DNA from: IGN2 sp964639955
Lineage (GTDB): Bacteria > Bacteroidota > Ignavibacteria > Ignavibacteriales > Ignavibacteriaceae
NCBI GenBank assembly: GCA_964639955.1
Contig: CAZXGJ010000058.1
Span: 1 to 22,700 of the forward strand
Direction: 5' to 3'
Length of the DNA stretch: 22,700 nt
Position 1 is the stretch's first letter; each line of letters starts with the position of its first letter. Below the pieces are notes generated by a model that saw only the letters and a list, made by a program, of their open reading frames with translations, made no database searches and was not told where the DNA came from. Position numbers and translations under genes: made by a program. This document shows positions 1 through 9,064 of this stretch, in pieces.

Positions 1-374
1 ATGCTTCCTGACCAGATAATATAATTTATTTTTCTAATTAATGATATAAAAAATAACTTTAAGGTTGCAGGAGAAAAACCGGTTACAACAGTAACATCAG
101 GTTTATAATCTCTGATTAATTTATACAAGCCGCCATAAGTAAATAAAACTTTTTCATCGGAACCAAGCCGGAATAATTTTGAATTCAGAAATTTATAATC
201 AAACTGTGCTTCTGTTTCAAGGTTGAATTGCCATTTCCTGCGCTTGTAACCTTTTGCGCCGAAAGCTACAAGCAGTTTATCACCAAGCCGGTTCAACTCT
301 TTGCTGAGTAAATTGAACAGCGGGATGCGGTAGGGATTGGGGATGTTGGTTATTATTAAAACACGCTTAGACAA
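1..374 (-). CDS. Glycosyltransferase, GT4-like N-terminal part (cut by window edge)
   Basis: This gene runs off the left edge, leaving about 124 N-terminal residues. The translation begins SKRVLIITNIPNPYRIPLFN, the first beta-strand/loop of GT-B glycosyltransferases, where the N-P-Y-R-x-P-x-F pattern is common in GT4-type enzymes. Further on, a segment reading KPDVTVVTGFSP matches the N-terminal Rossmann half. The donor-binding half lies outside the window. The start is inferred as TTG at 374, because an in-frame TAA lies three codons upstream and no ATG follows nearby. It is the last visible member of the minus-strand polysaccharide gene train, 160 bp after the AsnB-like gene. The family call is fairly safe; the sugar and acceptor are unknown. 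Confidence 0.7.
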   Translation of the reverse strand, partial: MSKRVLIITNIPNPYRIPLFNLLSKELNRLGDKLLVAFGAKGYKRRKWQFNLETEAQFDYKFLNSKLFRLGSDEKVLFTYGGLYKLIRDYKPDVTVVTGFSPATLKLFFISLIRKINYIIWSGS

Positions 375-534
375 TTTAAATTATTAGTTAATTTGGTTTT
401 ATATACTTAAATAAAAATTCAGTTGTAATTTAACAAAACTCTTAAATGGTTGCATGTATGGATGGATGCATGACTGCATGGATGCATGATTGCATGATAT
501 TTTCAACGTGATTAATCCTGTGAGAATTTGATAA
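375..534. repeat. Intergenic spacer with an 8-bp tandem repeat array
   Basis: This 160-bp gap holds no convincing gene. Positions 452-499 are six in-phase octamers of the form GCATGNNT: GCATGTAT, GGATGGAT, GCATGACT, GCATGGAT, GCATGATT and GCATGATA. Many units contain or create the palindrome ATGCAT. A shorter, degraded array with the same phase lies at 17350-17377, near the other end of the polysaccharide locus. No terminator hairpin with a T-run was seen. Confidence 0.7.
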
Positions 535-2262
535 TTACTTCTCTAAATTATTTTTCCAGAAATACAAAGGAATTAATCTTTTCAGGTCAATTTTATCAGA
601 GTGGAGATGATCTTTCAACGATTCAATGAAATCTGATTTTGAAATTTCATTAAGCACTTCTGATTCCCATTTTTTCCCCTTTTCATCAGTCAGCAAATAA
701 TTATAAGCATTCTGAAGCCCTATTTTAGGAAGCATCCAGTATTCTTTGTCATCATTAAAAGCAGCGGCTTTGCGTAAAATGTATTTGGTAATTCCTTTTT
801 TAATTTTTAATGAAGCCGGAATACTTAATGCTGTTCTTACTACTTCCGTATCCCAGTACGGAGAAACCGAATAAAGCCCGATTGATTTCTGCAATTCATA
901 AGGCGGGTGAAAAAACATCTCCGGGCACATCATCACCGACTGGTAAGTAAAGTAATTAATCAAATCATATTTTTTGAAGACCTCATTGTATTCCACATAA
1001 TACCTGCTGACACCAATATTAAAAATTTCCTTTTCAGTTTCTTTATTCCATTTAACATCATCAAGTTTTCTTTCCGGATAAGGAGGTATACCTATATTCC
1101 AATTTTTTAACAACGAATGAAGCTTCTTCATTTCATTTCTGTGAAGAAAACCTGTAAGCATAGAAAAGATTTTATTAAGTCCAAACTTTTTTGACAGACT
1201 GTAATATTTAAAGACACGATTGTAAAGCATTGTACGGTTCATGCCAAAGAATAACCGGTCGGCGCCGTCGCCGTCCCATAAACTTTCAAAACCTTCTTCT
1301 TTTGCTTTTAATGCAACGAGACGCATAGCAGCATCGTTAAACCTTACCGGCTCGCTGCCAAGTCTATTTGATTCTTCGAATGATGAAATAAGATCATCAA
1401 TGGAAGCAATTAACTTATTTAGTTTAAGACTGTTTTTTTTTGAAAGCCCGTTTATTCTTGAATGTTCATCGTAAAAACCCTTGTAAGATAAGTTTATCCC
1501 GGTTACATCAGCACCTGCTTCAACAAGCTTTTTGGCAATGAAGCCGGAATCCACTCCGCCGCTCAAACCAAGAGCAACTCTGCCATCAGAAGGGATACGC
1601 GCTTTCAAAGATTTTTCCAGGGACACGTTAATTTCCTTCTCATAGTATTCTTCATTATCAGGGGATTGATTGCCGGATGGAAAATAACTGAGCACATCAA
1701 AATATTTTTTTAACTCTATTTTATTGCCGGTAAATGATAATGAATGACCGGGCGGGATTTTTTTTATGTCTTCAAACAATGTGGAATCGTTTGCGGTGAA
1801 ACCGAAATGGTAAAAATGAATGAGTGCGTTTGTACTGAATGCAAAATTATTTCTGCTAGAGAGAAGAAAAATACCGCTTATGTGGTTTGAAAAAATTAAT
1901 TGTCCTTCGTCGTAGTAATAGAAAAGGGGACGTGTCCCGAATTTATCGTTTGTTATTTTAAGATTTCCATTTTCTGAGTACTCGATAATTGAAAAATTCC
2001 CTTCGATGGCTTCATAGGAATTGTTTTGAATAAGATTGAAAATTTTTTCTTTATCACTGTAAAGCTGACCAATAATTATGATATAATTATCCTTTTCAGG
2101 CTGCTCAATATAATTTTTGAAGCCAGGTGTTTTTAGTAAAATAAAATTATCGTTTTGCTTGACTTTGCAGTATTCATCAGAAGGTGTAAAAACATTTAAT
2201 ATTTTAACTGACCTTAAAGATAATCTTCCAGCAAAAAAAATATTTTTTGTATGGATGTTCAT
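535..2262 (-). CDS. Asparagine synthase-like protein lacking the glutaminase cysteine
   Basis: This 575-residue protein has the two-part layout of AsnB-type amidotransferases: an N-terminal Ntn-like half (NDKFGTRPLFYY near residues 105-116) and a C-terminal ATP-pyrophosphatase half. The PP-loop SGGVDS is intact at about residues 234-239. The later signature reads DGDGADRLFFG (about 330-340) in place of the usual GDGGDELF. The N-terminus, MNIHTKNIFFAG, has no Cys at position 2, so glutamine hydrolysis is not expected. It may use free ammonia, obtain ammonia from a partner, or perform another adenylation-dependent ligation. The frame opens at a TTG at 2274, but the ATG at 2262 is the likelier start. 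It follows the GT4 gene by about 36 bp, and a canonical paralogue with Cys2 lies upstream in the same gene train (7214-9064). The substrate is unknown. Confidence 0.8.
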   Translation of the reverse strand: MNIHTKNIFFAGRLSLRSVKILNVFTPSDEYCKVKQNDNFILLKTPGFKNYIEQPEKDNYIIIIGQLYSDKEKIFNLIQNNSYEAIEGNFSIIEYSENGNLKITNDKFGTRPLFYYYDEGQLIFSNHISGIFLLSSRNNFAFSTNALIHFYHFGFTANDSTLFEDIKKIPPGHSLSFTGNKIELKKYFDVLSYFPSGNQSPDNEEYYEKEINVSLEKSLKARIPSDGRVALGLSGGVDSGFIAKKLVEAGADVTGINLSYKGFYDEHSRINGLSKKNSLKLNKLIASIDDLISSFEESNRLGSEPVRFNDAAMRLVALKAKEEGFESLWDGDGADRLFFGMNRTMLYNRVFKYYSLSKKFGLNKIFSMLTGFLHRNEMKKLHSLLKNWNIGIPPYPERKLDDVKWNKETEKEIFNIGVSRYYVEYNEVFKKYDLINYFTYQSVMMCPEMFFHPPYELQKSIGLYSVSPYWDTEVVRTALSIPASLKIKKGITKYILRKAAAFNDDKEYWMLPKIGLQNAYNYLLTDEKGKKWESEVLNEISKSDFIESLKDHLHSDKIDLKRLIPLYFWKNNLEK

Positions 2263-2298
2263 CAAGTATGCCAAATATAAATGTTACGGTTCGGGTAT

Positions 2299-3378
2299 TT
2301 ATCTCAATATTTTATTATACACTTTAAGATATTCTTCACTCATTATTGATATGTTGAATTTTTCTATGACTCTTTTTTTCAATTTATTTACAATTATCTG
2401 CCTTTCTTTAAAATTTTCACACCAGTATTTAATTTTTGCCGCCAGATCATTTTCATCCGAAGCCATTAAATCAGAGCCATATTCACCCAAAATCTCTAAA
2501 GCGCCGCCACAATCCTTAAAAACAATTACTAATGTATTATTAATTATAGCTTCAAGTATTACCAGACCGAATGGTTCATATTTTGTAGTGAGAATTAAAG
2601 CTGATGCTTTTCTGTAATAATCCTGAACATTTGGTTTAAATCCATGAAATATAAAACGATTTTGAGGCAATAATTCTTCAGCCAAGTTTTGTAGTGATTT
2701 TTTTTCGGGACCGTCTCCAATGATCTCAAGAAAATATCTATTGTCATTGTTTAATTTCTGAATTGCTTTTATTAAACGATCGAATCTTTTTTTCTTAACA
2801 AGACGCCCAACACCTAAGATCACAAATTTGTCTATTATATCATTTGAAATTGAGCTAATTGCTGAACATTTAATCCCATTGTGAATAACACATTGCCTCC
2901 TACTTTTCAGCGATACATTCTCTTTCAGCCATCTGGAAACAAATACTACTATATCAGCATAATTTTTCAGAAAAAAATATCCCAGCATTCTTTTCTTAAT
3001 AAAATTTTTCAATGAATTAAATTGGTTTGCTTTCTGAAATGTTCCGTGCTCAGTATAAACAATCTTTTTACCTGATGAAACAGCAGCTAACGCAATTAAA
3101 ACCCCAAAACCGTGTAAATGGATAATATCGTACTCAGAAAAAATCTTTCTTATTTTGATAAATTTACTTATAGACCAATCATACCCTGAAACAAGACCTG
3201 ACTCAAATTTTTTAATATTATCGGGTATTGTTTTTGATTTTTCATCTGTAAGACGTTTAGAAAACATTATTGCTGGTTGAATATCTTTTTCGGTTGCTTG
3301 ATAGTTTACAAGTTGAAGCACTATTGTCTGAATTCCACCAAACTTGTTAAAGTCTACACAGTGTATAATACGAATCAT
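2299..3378 (-). CDS. Glycosyltransferase family 4
   Basis: A complete GT-B fold glycosyltransferase of 359 residues, expected in the cytoplasm or at the inner membrane, where it would transfer a nucleotide-activated sugar to a lipid-linked oligosaccharide. The N-terminal loop includes FGGIQTIV (residues 13-20). DIIHLHGFGVLIAL (84-97) matches the inter-strand segment of the acceptor domain. The donor domain starts with GVGRLVKKKRFDRLI (189-203) and contains the E-x7-E motif EPFGLVILE (268-276). Length and motif spacing are normal for GT4. It starts at ATG with a 128-bp non-coding gap upstream, so it may have its own promoter or simply be loosely spaced. The sequence is markedly AT-rich with many Lys, Asn and Ile codons. 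The donor sugar cannot be read from the sequence. Confidence 0.9.
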   Translation of the reverse strand: MIRIIHCVDFNKFGGIQTIVLQLVNYQATEKDIQPAIMFSKRLTDEKSKTIPDNIKKFESGLVSGYDWSISKFIKIRKIFSEYDIIHLHGFGVLIALAAVSSGKKIVYTEHGTFQKANQFNSLKNFIKKRMLGYFFLKNYADIVVFVSRWLKENVSLKSRRQCVIHNGIKCSAISSISNDIIDKFVILGVGRLVKKKRFDRLIKAIQKLNNDNRYFLEIIGDGPEKKSLQNLAEELLPQNRFIFHGFKPNVQDYYRKASALILTTKYEPFGLVILEAIINNTLVIVFKDCGGALEILGEYGSDLMASDENDLAAKIKYWCENFKERQIIVNKLKKRVIEKFNISIMSEEYLKVYNKILR

Positions 3379-3506
3379 ATTTTTAATATTAATCGGAATA
3401 TTTAGTGAGTTAAACGAAAAGTAATTATTAATAAAAATTTATTCGCAACTGATTTTAAGATTACCTGCAATCTGGAACACTCCAATATTCTAATGCATTG
3501 CATATC

Positions 3507-4571
3507 TTATTTTCTTGCAATGAATATCCACGAAGGTGATAAATGATATAGTTTTAATTTTTCATAAACTATTAAGTCAAGTAACCGTCTGGTCTTATGA
3601 AAAATTATCTTAAATATATTCTTCCTCCTCAGCGGTTTATATATATTCTTTAATTCAACCTTTTCAGTACTGAACACAGGAACTATAACATTGGGGTACC
3701 TGTATCCAGGGAAAACACCGTATGGAATTATTTCTGAAAAACCTATCTCACCAAGAATTTTTTTTAGTTGATTAACGGAATAAAGGTAGTTTAAGTATGG
3801 TTTTCCCTTTAAAATCTTTGAGATAAAATTTGAAATTTTTCTTGTTAAGAATGCGGTATAAAAAAGTTGGGTATGAGGATCTTTTTTCCATAAAAAATAT
3901 TGGTAATCCCATCGGTTTTCAATTGCAAGATATAACCTGCCATTTTGTTTTAGGGAGGTAAAAACATTTTTGAGAAATCTGACTTGAATCTCTGTGGGTG
4001 ATTCTGATATTTTAATTGTACTACTCTGTCTTTTATCATTATCTACTTCTATATCTTCTTTTAACGGAATCCACTCTAATACACCATTAACTATTGCAAA
4101 ATCAAAAATATTGCTTACTCCCAGATCTTCCTGTAAATTTTTATTGATAAGTACAATATTATTCAAGTTTTCTTTTTTAATTCTCTCTTTAAGAAAAATA
4201 AGGTGATCAAATGTTTTATCAAAACCTACGGCAAGTTTACAATTCTTAGCAATATAAGTAAGAATGTTACCCCACATACAACCGAAATCAGCCCCAATTT
4301 CATCAGGTAAGATATCTAATAATTCTAATCCTTTTGTTCTTTGTTCACTGAAAATATAATTTGAATATTTTGGATAACTTTTTGATATTACCTTTTTAAA
4401 AGTAGCATCTCCACTTTCTTTAGCAATACTTAAAAAATTTTTCTGATCTTCTTTACTCAGATTACTCCAGTAGCCGTTGGAGTTTTTATCAAAGTAAATT
4501 CCATCTTTAAATTCATAATATTTGCTTATTTCTTTATGGATTTCTTCAATTGTCATATAATTTATTTCCAT
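3507..4571 (-). CDS. SAM-dependent methyltransferase, class I
   Basis: A 354-residue protein with a Rossmann-type methyltransferase core preceded by about 85 residues of unassigned sequence. Motif I is IGADFGCMWGN (residues 92-102), an odd variant with Trp before the second Gly. The acidic residue ending strand 2 is D118 in VGFDKT. The post-motif segment NGVLEWIP (162-169) is typical of small-molecule and sugar methyltransferases. The C-terminal 150 residues are basic and may bind substrate or membrane. Its ATG start lies inside the preceding gene (26-bp overlap), so the two are almost certainly co-translated. A second ATG six codons in is possible. The context suggests methylation of a glycan or of a phosphate added by the neighbouring kinase-like protein; this is inference. 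Confidence 0.82.
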   Translation of the reverse strand: MEINYMTIEEIHKEISKYYEFKDGIYFDKNSNGYWSNLSKEDQKNFLSIAKESGDATFKKVISKSYPKYSNYIFSEQRTKGLELLDILPDEIGADFGCMWGNILTYIAKNCKLAVGFDKTFDHLIFLKERIKKENLNNIVLINKNLQEDLGVSNIFDFAIVNGVLEWIPLKEDIEVDNDKRQSSTIKISESPTEIQVRFLKNVFTSLKQNGRLYLAIENRWDYQYFLWKKDPHTQLFYTAFLTRKISNFISKILKGKPYLNYLYSVNQLKKILGEIGFSEIIPYGVFPGYRYPNVIVPVFSTEKVELKNIYKPLRRKNIFKIIFHKTRRLLDLIVYEKLKLYHLSPSWIFIARK

Positions 4572-5970
4572 TATAACAAATCATTACCTCAGAATTTTTA
4601 GAGAACCACCAATTTTTATTACTTAAATCAACATATTCAATATTATTAAAATATTTTGCAATAATTCGCTTTTGATGTTTCAGCAATAAATCACTGCCTT
4701 TTATTTCGATTATAACAAAATCAGAAATATTGGCAGCATCTTTTAATAATTCTTCCGGATCAGATAATTCATTTAGAATATCTAATAAGAAAATAAAATT
4801 TAGTTTGTTTAGTTTTATTATTTTGATGATTTCTTGCAAATGTATTGTTTCTAAATCAAAATTATAAAAATTAATATTTAAATGTCCGTTTGATTCACGA
4901 ATTTTTTCAGCAACTGTCAGGTAATCATAATCTTTATCTATCCCATAACCATTCTCGATAAAGGATGAAAGTTCAAACAAAACGGAACCCCAGCAGCTTC
5001 CAATATCAAGAACCGTTTTACCCTTGAAATCAACTGGAAGAGATTTTACAAATTGTTCACAGTTTTTTCTACCGTTGAAAAAATTTTGTTTAATTTTAAT
5101 TGACTGATATCCAGTAAAATATGTAGCACCTATAAAGGGTTTTAGGTTTAAAACCTTATCTTCTACCATTCCGAATATTTCTAAAAGACTTTCATCTTTT
5201 TCTGCTATCGAAATGAGAGATTGGAAGGAAAGAAGTTCAGCAGTGATATATTCTGAACTGCTTTCAATATTTGATTTGCCATAAATACATAATCCTTCTA
5301 AATCTACATTATAAATTGTGTTTGAATCTGGATCATATATAAGATTATGTGATCCCCAATCTCCAATTATTTTATTTGTGGTTTTTCTGTAATTATTTAT
5401 ATTCTCCAATAATTCTGATAGTGAATTTCTGAACCTTACTAAATTAAGTTTACAGTTTTTATTAATTATCTGATTTTTTATTTCTTTCAAATTTAGTCCG
5501 TTAATGAATGAACTTACATAAGTTCCGTCTCTCTCAACTTTATGGAGTTCAGGTAAATGTTTACCAATAAACCTGTCCTTAGTTAAATTCATTAGAAAGT
5601 CTTTATAATCATTCTGAAATCCTTTTTTGTTCTTTATAAGTTTTAATAATTTATTGCTCGCGGTGTTATTGAACCGGGGAATCTTGATAACTTTTTTTTT
5701 ATTTGCATCGCGATTATCTACTAATAAATAAAACACACCGTTATTAATTTCTTTTGGTAAATTAAGTGCTGAGATTTTGCTTCTGTATTTAAGGTAAAAA
5801 TATTTCAATAAGTTTATGAATCTTCTGAACGAATGATACTTGATGAGATTCTCTATCTTCTTGAAGAAACACCACGTTCCGTGTTTCCCTTTACGGATAG
5901 AATATGAGCGGATTGAATACTTAAACTGTTTTAAGAATTTATTTTGTGCTAGCATTGCATTATGCTTCAA
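4546..5970 (-). CDS. Kinase-like domain fused to a SAM methyltransferase domain
   Basis: This 474-residue protein joins two apparent domains. Residues about 75-235 have the spacing of an aminoglycoside-phosphotransferase or protein-kinase-like fold: a candidate ATP lysine in KKVIKIP (K96), a hinge-like YVSSFINGLNL (151-161), a catalytic-loop pattern GDWGSHNLIYD (D204 and N209, spaced as in DxxxxN), and a metal-binding DxE in NVDLEG (D223, E225). Residues about 285-460 form a class I methyltransferase with motif I VLDIGSCWGS (320-329) and acidic D345. The start overlaps the upstream GT4 stop as TTGA, and ATG at 5955 is an alternative. The 3' end overlaps the next methyltransferase by 26 bp. 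Kinase plus methyltransferase recalls WbdD, which caps E. coli O9a chains, but the domain order here is reversed. The kinase call rests on motifs only. Confidence 0.75.
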   Translation of the reverse strand: MKHNAMLAQNKFLKQFKYSIRSYSIRKGKHGTWCFFKKIENLIKYHSFRRFINLLKYFYLKYRSKISALNLPKEINNGVFYLLVDNRDANKKKVIKIPRFNNTASNKLLKLIKNKKGFQNDYKDFLMNLTKDRFIGKHLPELHKVERDGTYVSSFINGLNLKEIKNQIINKNCKLNLVRFRNSLSELLENINNYRKTTNKIIGDWGSHNLIYDPDSNTIYNVDLEGLCIYGKSNIESSSEYITAELLSFQSLISIAEKDESLLEIFGMVEDKVLNLKPFIGATYFTGYQSIKIKQNFFNGRKNCEQFVKSLPVDFKGKTVLDIGSCWGSVLFELSSFIENGYGIDKDYDYLTVAEKIRESNGHLNINFYNFDLETIHLQEIIKIIKLNKLNFIFLLDILNELSDPEELLKDAANISDFVIIEIKGSDLLLKHQKRIIAKYFNNIEYVDLSNKNWWFSKNSEVMICYNGNKLYDN

Positions 5971-7154
5971 TTCCTTGTCAAAATAAATTTATAAATACCC
6001 TCAGCTCTCTTTTTCCAACAGTAACTTACAGCATCAGCATGAGCTTTTTTAGCCAGACTATTTGCCTTTTTCTCATTCAGCAATAAATAATTCAACGATT
6101 GAGCAAGTGAATCAACATCCTCCGATTCGTATATCAATCCATTCACTTCATGCCGGATTATTTCTTTAACACTTTCAAGAGAAGAAACAACAATTGGTTT
6201 TCCTGCCGCCAAATATTCAAAAAGTTTAAGAGGCGAAGTGTATTTTGCATAAGGAAGCTCTTCAGTAGATGGAAGAACGAGAATATCAGAGCAGTAAAGA
6301 TAATTTGCCACTTCAGCAGGCTGCACAAAGCCTGTATATTTAATGTTCCTTATATTCAGTTCATTTGCGAGCTGAAAATAATAATTATCATAAACCTTGC
6401 CAACGAGAAGTAAAAATATGTTACTGGTTTCTTTAATGCCTGCAAAAGCTTTAATTAAAACATCCGCGCCCTTGCCTTTAATAATTCTGCCTGTGTATGT
6501 TATTATTTTTTTATCAATAGGTAGTCCAAGCTTTTTTCTTAACTCAGTTACAGTGTCTTCCGGAGGTTTATGGTTAATGTTAACACCGTCGTGTGCAACA
6601 AAAATTTTATCTTCTTTAAGTTCCGTAAATTTTTTTAACAAATCTTTCTTAAGTGCATTTGAAATTACGATAACTCCTTTTGCTTTTCTCATTGGAGAAT
6701 AGCTTTTCGGCATATCGTGAAGTTCAAGAAAAAAACCTTTGTAGTTTTTTATACGCATAAGCTTTAAAAGGTATGACAAAATACCCATAATCCGCGGCGC
6801 ACGTGAATAAACAATAAAATCATCCTTTACTTTTCTCATTACATTTAAAGCGTAAAAAAATGTGAGCACTAACCTATAAAATTTAACAAGAAACGTATTC
6901 CTGTTTCTTAGGTTAGACCTGTCTGGCGTAAACAATATTTTAAAAGTTTCATCCAGACCGTAAAAACTCCATAAGTCTGTTTTAACGTCGTCAAGCCTGC
7001 TGTCAGATTGTTTTGAAGTAACCAGGGTAACTGTAATATCCTGAATTTTAGAGAAAGCACTGCACATATTCATAATTTGAATAGTGTGCGTACCTCGCCC
7101 CGGAAATGCGTTGAAGGAGAGGTAGATGACATTTAATTTTTTTTGTGTTTCCAT
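5967..7154 (-). CDS. Glycosyltransferase family 4
   Basis: A 395-residue GT-B glycosyltransferase. The N-terminus, LNVIYLSFNAFPGRGTHTIQ (residues 7-26), contains the glycine-rich loop that follows the first strand. DFIVYSRAPRIMGILSYLL (112-130) and FLELHDMP (142-149) belong to the acceptor half, and ISNALKKDLL (164-173) follows. The donor half begins at ITYTGRIIKGKGADVLI (218-234) and includes LPSTEELPYAKYTSPLKLFE (294-313) and AAGKPIV (316-322), a standard nucleotide-sugar-binding region. It is normal length with an ATG start 59 bp after the asparagine synthetase gene. Its TGA overlaps the TTG start of the kinase-methyltransferase gene, which suggests translational coupling. Donor and acceptor are unknown. 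Confidence 0.9.
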   Translation of the reverse strand: METQKKLNVIYLSFNAFPGRGTHTIQIMNMCSAFSKIQDITVTLVTSKQSDSRLDDVKTDLWSFYGLDETFKILFTPDRSNLRNRNTFLVKFYRLVLTFFYALNVMRKVKDDFIVYSRAPRIMGILSYLLKLMRIKNYKGFFLELHDMPKSYSPMRKAKGVIVISNALKKDLLKKFTELKEDKIFVAHDGVNINHKPPEDTVTELRKKLGLPIDKKIITYTGRIIKGKGADVLIKAFAGIKETSNIFLLLVGKVYDNYYFQLANELNIRNIKYTGFVQPAEVANYLYCSDILVLPSTEELPYAKYTSPLKLFEYLAAGKPIVVSSLESVKEIIRHEVNGLIYESEDVDSLAQSLNYLLLNEKKANSLAKKAHADAVSYCWKKRAEGIYKFILTRN

Positions 7155-7213
7155 AATTTAAATTTTAACTCACACGCATACATCTTTTGTTAAGAGAATA
7201 GTAGGGTTGAGTT

Positions 7214-9064
7214 TCACTTCCCGTGAATCCACTTCGCGTACCACTTTTCAAGAATCAGCACAGACCAAAGCTTGTACCAGCGCCTTTTTGTGTAATGCTT
7301 AATCATTTTTTCAAGCTCTTTAAAGTTAAGCAAACCATCTTTTACAAGATACCCGTTACTTATTGAGCGTATTGCAGGTTCATACAATCCATGTTCAAAC
7401 CAGTAAATAATCGGGGCCCCGAATCCTCTCTTTTTCCTATTAAGAATATTTTCGGGAAGTTTTCCTTCGAAACATTTCTTCAAGAGGTATTTCTTTGAAT
7501 CGTTTTTATAAACAATTTTATCGGGAATAGTAAAGACGTATTCAACCAGTGAATGATCGAGAAGGGGAGGACGTGCTTCAAGCGAGTTGCTCATTGTTGC
7601 ACGATCAACCTTAACTAGTATGTCATCAACCAGATAGGTTTTTAAGTCAAGCAAACGGAGTGAAGCAGTAAAAGGAAGATTTGGATTCAGGAATTTTTTA
7701 AATAACCAGAGTTCATCTTTCCCTTTTTCGGTATCAAGATTGAAAATTTTCCTTTTTTCCTGATTAGTAAAGAAACACAACTGCCAGAATAAAAGCTGAA
7801 ACGGATCAGTGGTCAGGTTGTATTCGAGAGATTCGATTCTTTGCAAGTATGGAATATGCTTAAGAAGATGAATTGAATTATTAAGGGGATTCCTTAATAA
7901 CTTTTTATTATTTGAAGCCAGCTGGTTAAGGAAAGAGGAATAACGTGAGTAACCAAAGAACAGTTCGTCACCACCGTCACCGGAAAGAACTACTTTAAAA
8001 TTTTCGCTTGCAAGTTTTGCCAGGTAGTATGTTGGTACACCGGAAGTATCGGAGAACGGTTCATCGTAAATTACCGGCAGTCTTTCAATAGAATTCTGCG
8101 CGTCAATCGTTTCTACTATTCTTATTGTATGTTCGATACCAAATTTACCTGAAACAATTTTAGCAAACTCGGTTTCGTTTCTGCTTTCGTCATCAAATCC
8201 TATTGAAAAAGCCGAGATTGCTTTTCTGTTTTGTTCATTAAGAGAAGCACACACAACGCCTGAATCTATTCCGCCGCTGAGGAATAATCCGACAGGGACA
8301 TCGCTTAGAGTCCACGAATTAACAACGCTGTCTATTTTTGATGAAAGTTCATCGATTACCTGTTTTTCTCCGATATCAGAAGGATTGTATTCGATATCCC
8401 AATATTTTCTTAATAAAATTCCATTGTCATTTTTAAGCAGGTAATGCCCGGCAGGCAACTTTTTAATATTCTTGATTATTGATTTATCGTAAGGTACATA
8501 ATTGTAAGTCAGAAAATCATCAAGGGCATCCTGATCAATTTGCTTTGATATTAATGGATGGATCAGAATGGATTTTATTTCAGAAGAAAAGATGAAAAGA
8601 TTTTCTGAATGATAGTAGTAAAGCGGCTTAATTCCAATCCTGTCCCTGACAAGCATCAATTCTTTTTTTGAAGAGTTCCAGATTCCGAAGGCGAACATGC
8701 CATTAATTGTATGCAGAAAATTCAAACCATTTTCTATGTAAGCAAATAGAACCGTTTCAGTATCTGTGCACGAATTAAACTTATAATTTTTCTGCTCCAA
8801 GTCTTTGCGAATAGATTTATAATTAAAAATCTCGCCGTTGAATACAATCCAGTTCTGCTTTGAATCATCACTCATTGGCTGATTTCCTTTTTCGGAGAGA
8901 TCAATTATAGAAAGCCGTCTGAAACCCAGACCAAAATTATTCCGATCATCATAGTAATAGCCATCAGAATCTGGCCCGCGGTGGGTGATAATGTCAGTCA
9001 TTTTTTTTAGTAATAACCTTGAAATCGATTCATCTCTTTGCCATATACCAACGAAACCGCACAT
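7214..9064 (-). CDS. asnB: Asparagine synthetase (glutamine-hydrolysing)-type amidotransferase
   Basis: A complete 616-residue AsnB-family enzyme. The glutaminase nucleophile is Cys2 in MCGFVGIW, supported by RRLSIIDL (residues 49-56), the NGE motif in FNGEIFN (75-81) and DRIGIKPLYYY (141-151). The synthetase half has an intact PP-loop SGGIDS (263-268), YDEPFSDTSGVPTYYLA (333-349) and SGDGGDELFFGY (361-372). It would hydrolyse glutamine and use the ammonia to amidate an adenylated carboxylate. The classical substrate is aspartate, but in polysaccharide loci this family also includes enzymes thought to amidate uronic acids (WbpS of Pseudomonas). Its ATG overlaps the upstream methyltransferase stop as TAATG, tying it to the operon. 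The gene symbol is a family name; the true acceptor is not proven. Confidence 0.9.
   Translation of the reverse strand: MCGFVGIWQRDESISRLLLKKMTDIITHRGPDSDGYYYDDRNNFGLGFRRLSIIDLSEKGNQPMSDDSKQNWIVFNGEIFNYKSIRKDLEQKNYKFNSCTDTETVLFAYIENGLNFLHTINGMFAFGIWNSSKKELMLVRDRIGIKPLYYYHSENLFIFSSEIKSILIHPLISKQIDQDALDDFLTYNYVPYDKSIIKNIKKLPAGHYLLKNDNGILLRKYWDIEYNPSDIGEKQVIDELSSKIDSVVNSWTLSDVPVGLFLSGGIDSGVVCASLNEQNRKAISAFSIGFDDESRNETEFAKIVSGKFGIEHTIRIVETIDAQNSIERLPVIYDEPFSDTSGVPTYYLAKLASENFKVVLSGDGGDELFFGYSRYSSFLNQLASNNKKLLRNPLNNSIHLLKHIPYLQRIESLEYNLTTDPFQLLFWQLCFFTNQEKRKIFNLDTEKGKDELWLFKKFLNPNLPFTASLRLLDLKTYLVDDILVKVDRATMSNSLEARPPLLDHSLVEYVFTIPDKIVYKNDSKKYLLKKCFEGKLPENILNRKKRGFGAPIIYWFEHGLYEPAIRSISNGYLVKDGLLNFKELEKMIKHYTKRRWYKLWSVLILEKWYAKWIHGK

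Noticed and set aside
2117..2617. 166-codon plus-strand frame
   Set aside because: It lies antisense to the AsnB-like and GT4 genes, both of which have intact family motifs; the translation is low-complexity and hydrophobic without a recognisable pattern.
3379..3506. Possible pseudogene remnant between the methyltransferase and GT4 genes
   Set aside because: The 128-bp gap is AT-rich with frequent stops in all frames and no recognisable protein fragment.
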